From positions 1 to 33,375 of the forward strand of contig JAFRHR010000011.1 in the NCBI GenBank assembly GCA_017433195.1: 33,375 nt of DNA, read 5' to 3'. The notes under the pieces were generated by a model. It had not been told where the DNA came from, did not search any database, and saw only the letters and a list, made by a program, of their open reading frames with translations. Each line of letters starts with the position of its first letter. Within the stretch, counting starts at the first letter, position 1. Positions 25,350 to 32,090 of the stretch are shown here, piece after piece. The position numbers and the translations under genes were made by a program. The DNA is from a bacterium (GTDB taxonomy: Bacteria; Cyanobacteriota; Vampirovibrionia; Gastranaerophilales; Gastranaerophilaceae).

Positions 25350-25490
25350 GTTTTAAGACTTAACAGGTTCGTGTCCAGCGCAAGCGAGCAGAGTGCGAAG
25401 TGTTTTTGCAAAAAGAACGAAGTTCTTTGAAGCAAAACACGTAGGCACGTTTAATGCGAGCGCAGCAAGACAACCTGAGCAGTTTTAAGA
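25350..25490. mobile_element. Palindromic MITE-like element with 9-bp direct repeats
   Basis: GTTTTAAGA occurs at 25350-25358 and 25482-25490, a possible target duplication. Inside, CAGGTT (25364-25369) and AACCTG (25472-25477) are inverted near the ends. The centre is a nested stem: GTGC/GCAC, then GTGTTTTTGC/GCAAAACAC with one bulge, then AAAGAAC-GAA-GTTCTTT. No coding potential. It shares its layout (GCGAG blocks, GAAC-nnn-GTTC apex) with the insert in R2. Confidence 0.55.
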
Positions 25491-25512
25491 GTTTGTGGAT
25501 ATAGTAACCATG

Positions 25513-25580
25513 ATTGGATTTTAATGGGTGGGGTTTAATAGGACATTTGAAAAAATATTTTTCTGCTGAGTTTTGGCTTG
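25513..25580 (+). repeat. R4: left part of repeat R
   Basis: TTGGATTTTAATGGGTGGGGTTTAATAGGACATTTGAAAAAATATTTTTCTGC matches the left end of R2 and R3. Homology ends soon after TTTTGGCTT, so the hairpin and tandem units are missing. The break lies about 20 bp before an inverted-repeat-bounded segment. Confidence 0.65.
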
Positions 25581-25598
25581 GTGTTTGAACTTAACCCC

Positions 25599-25786
25599 CT
25601 TCCGAGTGGTTGACTGAAACTACTCAGAAAGTCACTTTATTGTCCACAATTTGGCGGCAACTTTCCACAATAAATCCGCCCAAATCGCTTAAATCCAAAT
25701 ATAATCGAACATTCCCATCTGACACTTTCCGGACAAAAAATCCGTTTTGAATTTACCAACTCCCAAACTTGGAAGCTAGTCGGAAG
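25599..25786. repeat. Segment bounded by 7-base inverted repeats
   Basis: CTTCCGA (25599-25605) and TCGGAAG (25780-25786) bound about 190 bp with internal pairing TGGCGG/CCGCCCA and CGGA/TCCG and two TCCACAAT copies. It could be another small mobile element that replaced the right part of R4. Confidence 0.35.
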
Positions 25787-25823
25787 GTAAAATATTAAGA
25801 ACTAACAAACAAATTAATAACAA

Positions 25824-27035
25824 TTATATATAACTAACCGGAATTGCTGTTATATTTTCTTTAATTGGTAAAATTGAATTGTATAAACAAATCACAGCAC
25901 CATCACCTAATGATTTTCCTGTGTCCTTTAATACATTAAACCAAAGCTTAACTCCTGTAGGATTTGCTGTCTTTTTTACTTCAATCGGATACAATGTTTC
26001 GTTAGTTTCAATTACAAAATCGATTTCTTTTTGATCGGTATCTCTATAAAAATAAATATTTAATTGTTTTGCATTATTCCAATAACTTTTTATAATTTCT
26101 GCAAAGGCGAAAGTTTCTAATATATTCCCGCTCATGGTTCCATTCATAAGAGTTGTCGGTGAATCCCAGCCGCAAAGATATGAGCATAAACCCGTATCTA
26201 AAAAATACATTTTAGGAGTTTTTATAGCTCTTTTTGTTAAATTATTGTGGTATGGATAGAGCATTTTTATTATACCTGAGGTTTCTAAAATAGATGTCCA
26301 ACTCTGAGCTGTTTTTACATCTATATCAACATCTTTTGCGATATCCGTATAATTTATTAACTGACCGGTTCTTGCTGCAATTGTTTTCAGGAAAGTTAAA
26401 AACTTAAGCTCATTACCAATTTTCATCAAATCCTTTACATCACGTTCTATGTATGTTTGCACATATGAACTGTAAAAAATATCTCTTGGCATATCTTTAT
26501 CTGCAACAAGTTTGGGATAGCTGCCTCTGAATATCTTTTTATAAATATCTGTAATGTCTTCATTATTGGGCTTATTTTCAAGAGTTTTTTCTATCCAATT
26601 CTTATCAGGTAAAAATGGAATTGTAATACGTTCTTGTTCCTCTGCTTGAGATATTCCGAGTAAATCAATAATAGCAACTCTTCCTGCCAAAGTTTCTGTA
26701 ACATTTTTCATCAGATGGAATTTTTGAGAACCCGTAATCCAAAAATCGCCATTCGTTTTATTCTTATCAACATACATTTTTATATATGAAAATAATTCCG
26801 GCGCATATTGGATTTCATCAATAAATAATGGCGGTTTATGAATTTGAAAAAATAGAGCAGGATCCTGTTTGGCAAGTCTCCTTTGCTCTAAATCATCAAG
26901 CGTAATGTATTCTCTATCCCTGCTAATATTTTCAAGCAAAGTGGTTTTTCCAACCTGACGAGGTCCTGTAAGCATAATTACAGGAAAATGTTTTGATAAT
27001 TCTATTATTGATTTTTCAAGATTTCTTTTTATCAT
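25824..27035 (-). CDS. ATP-binding protein, AAA_14 plus DUF4143
   Basis: A 403-residue protein. The N-terminal ATPase has Walker A GPRQVGKT (24-31), Walker B LFIDEIQ (70-76) and the ITGSQKF sensor motif near 100-106. The C-terminal half is the DUF4143 domain, a winged-helix part (DIDVKTAQSWTSILETSGII) followed by a nuclease-like fold with YFYRDTDQKEIDFVIE and LYPIEVKKTANP. The D/E...E-x-K pattern resembles PD-(D/E)XK nucleases. These proteins are common and patchy in bacteria and archaea; function is unproven, with links to mobile regions. The start has no strong ribosome site. Confidence 0.85.
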   Translation of the reverse strand: MIKRNLEKSIIELSKHFPVIMLTGPRQVGKTTLLENISRDREYITLDDLEQRRLAKQDPALFFQIHKPPLFIDEIQYAPELFSYIKMYVDKNKTNGDFWITGSQKFHLMKNVTETLAGRVAIIDLLGISQAEEQERITIPFLPDKNWIEKTLENKPNNEDITDIYKKIFRGSYPKLVADKDMPRDIFYSSYVQTYIERDVKDLMKIGNELKFLTFLKTIAARTGQLINYTDIAKDVDIDVKTAQSWTSILETSGIIKMLYPYHNNLTKRAIKTPKMYFLDTGLCSYLCGWDSPTTLMNGTMSGNILETFAFAEIIKSYWNNAKQLNIYFYRDTDQKEIDFVIETNETLYPIEVKKTANPTGVKLWFNVLKDTGKSLGDGAVICLYNSILPIKENITAIPVSYI

Positions 27036-27046
27036 ATTCGTTTATT

Positions 27047-27063
27047 ATGGATTACAACTCCAT
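27047..27063. repeat. Short hairpin between the DUF4143 ATPase and the HTH gene
   Basis: ATGGA/TCCAT (5 bp) with loop TTACAAC. The surrounding GGATTACAACTCC resembles the hairpin at 25194-25228 (GGAGTACAACTCC), both followed by similar TAATAAAC/TATTAAAC bases. Confidence 0.3.
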
Positions 27064-27114
27064 ATTAAACGATTTTTAAATAAAAGTCAATACGCATCAA
27101 TGCACAAAGTTATT

Positions 27115-27561
27115 TTAATCCCAAAGCTTCTTTGCGTTTTTGTATAACAAATCTCTTACAATATCTTTTAAAACATCTTCAAGCACATTTTTTTCAGCAA
27201 GCTGATTTTCAAGCCCCATATTTTTATGAACTTTGCTTAGAATCTTCTTTGCTTTCTTTTGCGCTTGTTTATAAATAATATCATCGAATTTTTCTCTGGG
27301 AACAATTGCATACACAAAATCGCAATCCAAAGCATCTGCAATTCTTTCCATTGTAGATATTTTTATATTCTTTTCATTCTTTTCCATAGCAAAAACTCTC
27401 GGCTGAGAAACTCCAATTCGTTTTGCAAGCTGAGTAGTTGTCATGCCTAAAAATTCTCTGATGGTTTTTAACCACCCCTGTGGAGGAATTTCTATCATAA
27501 CTTTTTTTAATGCGTCAAATTTCTTCTGGTAATTGCGTCTTAGTATTGTTTTACTATCCAT
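27115..27561 (-). CDS. HTH regulator resembling 'mobile mystery protein A'
   Basis: A 148-residue protein. Residues 25-90 match the pattern of the 'mobile mystery protein A' family: PPQGWLKTIREFLGM, then an XRE-type helix-turn-helix (TTTQLAKRIGVSQPRVFAME, 41-60), then IADALDCDFVYAIVP (74-88). In other genomes this protein is encoded next to 'mobile mystery protein B', a Fic-domain protein, like an antitoxin-toxin pair. No Fic gene is present here. The C-terminus is Lys-rich and helical. The ATG has AAAGG upstream. The DUF4143 ATPase follows 79 bp downstream on the same strand; they may be co-transcribed. Confidence 0.75.
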   Translation of the reverse strand: MDSKTILRRNYQKKFDALKKVMIEIPPQGWLKTIREFLGMTTTQLAKRIGVSQPRVFAMEKNEKNIKISTMERIADALDCDFVYAIVPREKFDDIIYKQAQKKAKKILSKVHKNMGLENQLAEKNVLEDVLKDIVRDLLYKNAKKLWD

Positions 27562-27710
27562 ATTATTAACCTTTATGTTATAAATTATTTAAATATATTA
27601 TAATATATATATTAAGAACATTCAACATGCAATATAATATAAAAGTTATAAGTATTTACAAACTAATAATGAATTTTTATTGCACGGTTTGCAAAATATT
27701 GATATTTGGA

Positions 27711-27729
27711 CACGCCTAAAAACGGCGTG
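27711..27729. terminator. Hairpin CACGCC/GGCGTG, possible terminator
   Basis: A perfect 6-bp GC-rich stem with a 7-base loop TAAAAAC. There is no clear T-run on either strand, so it may instead be part of a repeat. TGGTTACTAT beside it (27728-27737) is the reverse complement of ATAGTAACCA at 25501-25510, next to R4. Confidence 0.3.
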
Positions 27730-27830
27730 GTTACTATGGTTTCACGATTTAGCTAGTTCGTATCCAACCTGAGGAGTTTTGTGATAGTGTGTATACCTGC
27801 AAGGGTATTGGGTAAGGTTTATGGGTAAGT

Positions 27831-28044
27831 GGGTGGGGTTTAATGGGACATTTGAAAAAATATTCTTCTGCCGACTTTCGGCTTTACTGTAAATTATCAG
27901 AGAGATTGAGAAAAGTACCCCCGGAAGTTTGAGAGAATTCTCAAACTTTTTATATTCTGGGGGAAAAATTTTAAAAGTGACTGATAAAAACTCTCAAACT
28001 CACAGATAATTCACTCTCAAACTAACTGATACTTTATTGATAAG
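27831..28044 (+). repeat. R3: most complete copy of repeat R
   Basis: It contains every R segment: GGGTGGGGTTTAATGGGACA, AAAAAATATTCTTCTGCCG, GTAAATTATCAGAGAGATTG, CCCCC, the 10-bp hairpin (AAGTTTGAGA, GAAT, TCTCAAACTT), GGGGG and three tandem units with GACTGATA, CACAGATA and AACTGATA; the end is GATAAG. It shares CAACCTGAG(G/C)AGTTTT upstream with R4. Confidence 0.85.
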
Positions 28045-28157
28045 TTTTGTGTCTTTTTGTATTTAATTCTTAAAATTAAAACATTTTTTAAACACTCTTT
28101 GAACGCAATTTGAATTTATATAATTTTGTAATGTCCGTTTTTGACATATTCTTTATG

Positions 28158-28163
28158 TATAAT
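28158..28163 (+). promoter_or_regulatory. -10 element of the 28170 gene, probably leaderless
   Basis: TATAAT ends six bases before the ATG at 28170, with no Shine-Dalgarno. This is the same spacing as at 5717 and 5658. A TTGACA at 28141 is only 11 bp upstream of the hexamer, too close to be its -35. Confidence 0.45.
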
Positions 28164-28169
28164 AAGAAT

Positions 28170-29000
28170 ATGAACAACAAATTGCAAGACTTTTTGAATA
28201 GAGGTGATTGTTACTTCATACACTATGCAAGTAACGGATTTTACAACGGTTCAAGTCCTGCTCCGAATGTATCTTGCATTGTCATTTTTAATAAGAAAAC
28301 CCAGAAGGGATTTAGGTTCTCCTTGAAAGACCACTTGCAAGGTCATTCAACAGAAGAAGCAGAAAGATTATCTCTTGAAAACTTCAAGTTATTATTTGAC
28401 CGTTATCCTAACGTAAGTTTTATTCATTGGAATATGACAGCAAATGGGTTTGGATTTAAAGCGATTCAACAAAGAGCAAAAGAATTAGGTGTTGAACTTC
28501 CTACAATACCAGATGAAAACTTGTTTGACCTATCTTCCTATGTTTCATATATCGCTGAAAAGAAACTCTCTATAAAACAAATCCTATGGTTCAATTCGTT
28601 ATTATATGGTGATGATTTCTTAGACGGTAAAACCGAAGCTGAATACTTTGACAAAGGTAGGTATGAAGAAATCTATAATTCTATTGAATTAAAGATTAAA
28701 GGTTTTGCTGAAATCGTAGACTTGATAAAGGATAACAAACTTAAAACCGAACCACCATACCAAAATAATGACGGCTTAACTAAGGAAGAACGTCATAGAG
28801 AAGCTGTAAAACGTTCACAAATGAGAAAAAAAATGATAAATGACATCTATGAGCATAACAGGAAGGTTCAAGCACATAATGAAAGAGTTATGGAACAAAT
28901 GGAAGAATCAGAGTATGCTGAAGATGAAGGAATCTTTTACTACAACTCCGAACATCCCATAATATCGCTCTTTGCAAGTTGGTTCGCTAATTGGAAATAA
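28170..29000 (+). CDS. Unknown protein, possible DEDD/RNase-H-fold in a defence-like locus
   Basis: About 276 residues. The first 160 follow a DnaQ/DEDD-like order of strands and helices: CYFIHYASNGFYNG, then CIVIFNKKTQKGFRFS, then VSFIHWNMTANGFGFKAIQQRAKELG, then ENLFDLSSY. The acidic DxE of exonucleases is not visible in the first strand, so the protein may be an inactive relative or something else. Residues about 195-250 are charged and coiled-coil-like. No signal peptide. The frame is open upstream (ATG 28131, TTG 28110), but neither has a ribosome site. ATG 28170 follows TATAAT by 6 nt and is preferred with modest confidence. Its 3' end overlaps the convergent GIY-YIG gene by 14 bp. Confidence 0.6.
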   Translation: MNNKLQDFLNRGDCYFIHYASNGFYNGSSPAPNVSCIVIFNKKTQKGFRFSLKDHLQGHSTEEAERLSLENFKLLFDRYPNVSFIHWNMTANGFGFKAIQQRAKELGVELPTIPDENLFDLSSYVSYIAEKKLSIKQILWFNSLLYGDDFLDGKTEAEYFDKGRYEEIYNSIELKIKGFAEIVDLIKDNKLKTEPPYQNNDGLTKEERHREAVKRSQMRKKMINDIYEHNRKVQAHNERVMEQMEESEYAEDEGIFYYNSEHPIISLFASWFANWK

Positions 29001-30159
29001 GCTGAATCGTCTTTGTTTCTCTATCATATCTATAATTAACAACTTCCCCAGTAACAATTAGCTTTATTGCCTGTTCAATGACTTCTAACGGCACTTGAAA
29101 CCACTCTCTTGGTGTGTGTCTTGTGCCATTATTATCAAATACATCAATACTTACTTGGCATTGTCCTAAAAATCTATGCAGTAAATCTTCAAACTTTTGT
29201 GTGTTCATATTATAGGTTTTGAATTCTGCAACAACTTTAACTGGTGCCATTAAATAGGTTGGTTCATTTGCAGCATTTTTAATTCTTTCTTCAACAGTTG
29301 TTTCACAATAACCAATCTTATATAAATGCCTTAGTTCTTTAATTCTGCTTTCTCTACTCTTTGATTGCAGAACATATATATAACCAGTTGGTTTATCTTC
29401 GTCTTGAATGTTATTAAACTTTTTCATTTTTTCATCAATAGTATTTGAGATATGTTTCCCGGTTTCAAATAATCGTTTACACAATGAACGAAATCTCATA
29501 TTGGATTCTGTTCCGTTTTCAAAAATTAAATGAGTTCTACCGTCAAACTTGTTTTCATAACCTCTTTCAACACGCTTAATGTCATAGAGTTTATCTACAT
29601 ATAATAAAACTCCATTCAATACAAACATTTGTCCTTCTTCAATCTGCTTTTCATTGAATTTCTCAAGGGTTCTAATTCCATACTTTAATTCATTCTGGCA
29701 CTTCTTGAATATCTCCTCATATTCTTCAAAGTTAGCACAAGGTTTTCTTCGTGCCACAAAATCAGTCTTAGCAATCTCTTTGGGTACATTCTTCAAGGTA
29801 AATATATCAACATCATCAGACAACAAATCAAATTCATCATCTGCAAATATATCATCAAGTGTTTCTGGAGCTTTAATTTCTTCTGCTAAAATATCATGCC
29901 TGTCATACTGCTTTAAATTTCTTACTTTTTCAGCATCTTCCATAATACCTTGTAATCTAAAGCACAAACTTCTTTCCAGAATGTTATCGGTATTAGCTTC
30001 TGGCAATTTACCATTCTTATCTATAAAGTCGTTAATTTCCTCAAATGACCTAACTAATCTTTCATCAGATGTAATACTGTTTGAAACTTTAGGCTTTACA
30101 TTCAATAAATTCAATTCATCACTATTGAATATCTTTTCTAACTCTTTATCTATATCCAT
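28987..30159 (-). CDS. GIY-YIG nuclease family protein (T5orf172/MUG113 type)
   Basis: 390 residues. The C-terminal nuclease has GYIYVL (259-264, the GIY part), YKIG (280-283, the YIG part), Arg292 in VEERIKNA, Glu324 in KFEDLLHRF and REWFQVP near 351-357, as in T5orf172/MUG113 nucleases. Residues 30-75 resemble a helicase-associated domain. Residues 100-245 hold an extra domain with FVARRKPCANFEEYEEIF and MFVLNGVLLYVDKL, a block I recall from nucleases encoded next to helicases in many bacteria. Its ATG overlaps the helicase stop (TAATG), so the two are coupled. A role in cutting foreign DNA is likely but unproven. Confidence 0.82.
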   Translation of the reverse strand: MDIDKELEKIFNSDELNLLNVKPKVSNSITSDERLVRSFEEINDFIDKNGKLPEANTDNILERSLCFRLQGIMEDAEKVRNLKQYDRHDILAEEIKAPETLDDIFADDEFDLLSDDVDIFTLKNVPKEIAKTDFVARRKPCANFEEYEEIFKKCQNELKYGIRTLEKFNEKQIEEGQMFVLNGVLLYVDKLYDIKRVERGYENKFDGRTHLIFENGTESNMRFRSLCKRLFETGKHISNTIDEKMKKFNNIQDEDKPTGYIYVLQSKSRESRIKELRHLYKIGYCETTVEERIKNAANEPTYLMAPVKVVAEFKTYNMNTQKFEDLLHRFLGQCQVSIDVFDNNGTRHTPREWFQVPLEVIEQAIKLIVTGEVVNYRYDRETKTIQLISN

Positions 30160-32090
30160 TAATTATTTGCTCCACGTTCACGTTTAAGTTTTCTCAACAG
30201 AATTAATGCTTCTGCCATTCGTCTTTCTTGAGGGTCAAAAGAAGATATATTTGGTTCACTACCTATTTCTTTAACGAATTTGACTATCTTAGGCCATAGA
30301 ATAATAGCTTCTTCTTCTGTCATATGCAATCTGGTTTCTTCAACACAGTTTTGAATAACCTTAAATGTTTTCTTATCAAGAGACTTAGATAAGATTTCAA
30401 AGGCTTTTTGGAATGGGTTAATTGAATCAATCAAATCAATGTTCAAATCATCAATATTAACAAACTTATTCGCCATTTTAATAAACTGTTTGTCTCCAGA
30501 TTGTTCAATGTCAGATGTTTTAATTGCAGAATCAACTACTACATATTGTCTAACTTCTTCTATTTCTTCATCAGTTAAATCCGGGTATGTAGTTTGAATT
30601 ATCTTAGGTATAAGAACTTTATTTATGACTTCTGGGTCAACACTTCCTGTTAATGCTTTTGCCACATTATCATCTTGAAGAACTTTAGCTTTCAAATCAT
30701 TCAAATCAGTATCAACAATACTTTTTACCTTAGCTGTAGAAGGTTGTTTGAATCCTTTAATCTTAATAACACCTTTTGGAGCTTCTTCTGTATCATCAGG
30801 AAGTCTTGTCTTAAACTTAAAATTAGGTGCTAATACCTGTTCCATTAATAATGAGCAAGTTATAGCTTTCAACATATTATTTACGGCAACGGTAACTTCA
30901 CTATCTTCTGCATCTGGTTGAGCAATAAGGTTTGTAAATTGTGCATGAGTTTTATTTTTGCTATCTCTTGTACAACGACCTATAATTTGTATAATCTCAG
31001 TCAAAGAACCTCTATAACCAACAGTTAAAGCGTGTTCACAGTATGGCCAGTCAAAACCTTCCTTTGCCATACCAAGTGCAATAATCAAATCCATATCATC
31101 TACAGAGGTTATACTCTTTAAATAATTAACTACTTTTTCTCTGTTTGTTGGGTTATCATCAACCAAATCTGCAACTTTTATTATTTTACCGTCTGTTCTT
31201 CTTTTTATATAAAGAACCCCTGTTTCTTCATCTTGTTTTTCAAGAGTTCCTATACCGTCTAATATCTTATCAACTTCGGCATATTTTTCTTTTGTGCTTT
31301 CACCAGAATTGACATTCGGAATGTGCAATATTGTTTTCTTATCAGTATCCAATATTTCATGAATAGCATTTAGGTATTTCCCTTGATAGAAGTGGTATCC
31401 GATTCCTAAAGACTTCAAATAATTGTATCCGTTAAGTTGGTCATAGTAGTTATATGTAACCTTATCAAACTTAATTTCATCTTCTGGAGATAATACAGGA
31501 ACTCCGTCTCCTCTAAAATATGAACCAGTCATAGCAACGACATGGGCATTGGATTTCGTCATAACTGAATGGAGAAGTTCTCCTAATTTACTGCTTTCTC
31601 TATCGGCTGAAACGTGGTGGAATTCATCAATCGCCAACAAACAATCATTAAATTTAGCTTCTTCCACTTCTTCATAGGCATATCTCAATGTTGCATGTGT
31701 GCAAATCAATATCTTTGAATCACTATCTAAGAACTTGGAGAATAAAGTTACTTTGGATTCATCCGTTCCTGCCGTACATAAATTATACTTATCCTCTGGT
31801 TCCCAATTTGCAAAGAAACCATGAGATTTTAAATCCGTTTTCTTAAAAGAAGAACCAATCGCTCGTTCAGGGACTGCAATAATAACCTTTTTAATACCTT
31901 GATGTTCCAATTTATCTAATGCAATAAACATTAAAGCTCTTGATTTCCCTGAAGCTGGAGGAGCTTTAATCAATAAATACTTGGAGTTGCGAGCAGAAAA
32001 GGCTTTCTCCTGCATTTCTCTCATACCGTATTCGTTAGTCTTTGTGCTTTGTCCTGTTTGTGCGTATGTAACATCAATAATATTAGGCAT
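30159..32090 (-). CDS. SF2 DEAD/DEAH-type helicase
   Basis: About 643 residues. Helicase motifs are motif I APPASGKS (43-50), motif II DEFH (155-158), motif III MTGSY (187-191), motif V GMAKEGFDWP (340-349) and motif VI QIIGRCTRD (368-376). About 260 C-terminal residues are helical with no recognised domain. Such helicases translocate on DNA in restriction-like systems. The frame begins at 32102, but the second ATG (32090) has GGAG seven bases upstream and overlaps the AIPR stop codon by 8 bp. It sits between the AIPR and nuclease genes with overlapping ends, so the three proteins probably work together. Confidence 0.88.
   Translation of the reverse strand: MPNIIDVTYAQTGQSTKTNEYGMREMQEKAFSARNSKYLLIKAPPASGKSRALMFIALDKLEHQGIKKVIIAVPERAIGSSFKKTDLKSHGFFANWEPEDKYNLCTAGTDESKVTLFSKFLDSDSKILICTHATLRYAYEEVEEAKFNDCLLAIDEFHHVSADRESSKLGELLHSVMTKSNAHVVAMTGSYFRGDGVPVLSPEDEIKFDKVTYNYYDQLNGYNYLKSLGIGYHFYQGKYLNAIHEILDTDKKTILHIPNVNSGESTKEKYAEVDKILDGIGTLEKQDEETGVLYIKRRTDGKIIKVADLVDDNPTNREKVVNYLKSITSVDDMDLIIALGMAKEGFDWPYCEHALTVGYRGSLTEIIQIIGRCTRDSKNKTHAQFTNLIAQPDAEDSEVTVAVNNMLKAITCSLLMEQVLAPNFKFKTRLPDDTEEAPKGVIKIKGFKQPSTAKVKSIVDTDLNDLKAKVLQDDNVAKALTGSVDPEVINKVLIPKIIQTTYPDLTDEEIEEVRQYVVVDSAIKTSDIEQSGDKQFIKMANKFVNIDDLNIDLIDSINPFQKAFEILSKSLDKKTFKVIQNCVEETRLHMTEEEAIILWPKIVKFVKEIGSEPNISSFDPQERRMAEALILLRKLKRERGANN

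Larger units (their letters stand above)
25192..25823. other. 632-bp non-coding region with repeats
   Basis: No credible gene; an open frame at 25226-25435 on the minus strand shows no protein-like features and runs through a palindromic element. The region holds the nested hairpin, a palindromic element with 9-bp direct repeats (25350-25490), the partial repeat R4 and an element bounded by short inverted repeats (25599-25786). Confidence 0.6.
27562..28169. other. Non-coding region with R3
   Basis: It contains a very A/T-rich stretch (27575-27660) that probably holds the HTH gene's promoter, a hairpin CACGCC/GGCGTG (27711-27729), a smaller ATACC/GGTAT hairpin near 27795, repeat R3 and the promoter of the next gene. 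No credible gene seen. Confidence 0.55.

Noticed and set aside
25226..25435. 69-codon minus-strand open frame
   Set aside because: It runs through a palindromic element, has no ribosome site and shows no protein-like features.
25640..25672. Two DnaA-box-like sites (TTGTCCACA, CTTTCCACA)
   Set aside because: Each has a mismatch to the consensus, there are only two, and no replication gene is nearby.
27911..27966. Conserved structured ncRNA formed by the R hairpin
   Set aside because: The inner stem is identical in all copies, so there is no covariation, and the outer CCCCC/GGGGG stem is broken in R2 without compensation.
15407..28044. R repeats as integron attC sites with gene cassettes
   Set aside because: Modules hold several genes in mixed orientation, no attC core (GTTRRRY with paired R and L boxes) is apparent and no integron integrase is seen.
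27960..28044. Tandem units in R as a CRISPR array
   Set aside because: Units are only 22-23 bp, degenerate, without separate unique spacers, and no cas genes are present.
28141..28146. TTGACA as -35 box for the 28170 gene
   Set aside because: Only 11 bp separate it from TATAAT; sigma-70-type promoters need about 16-18.
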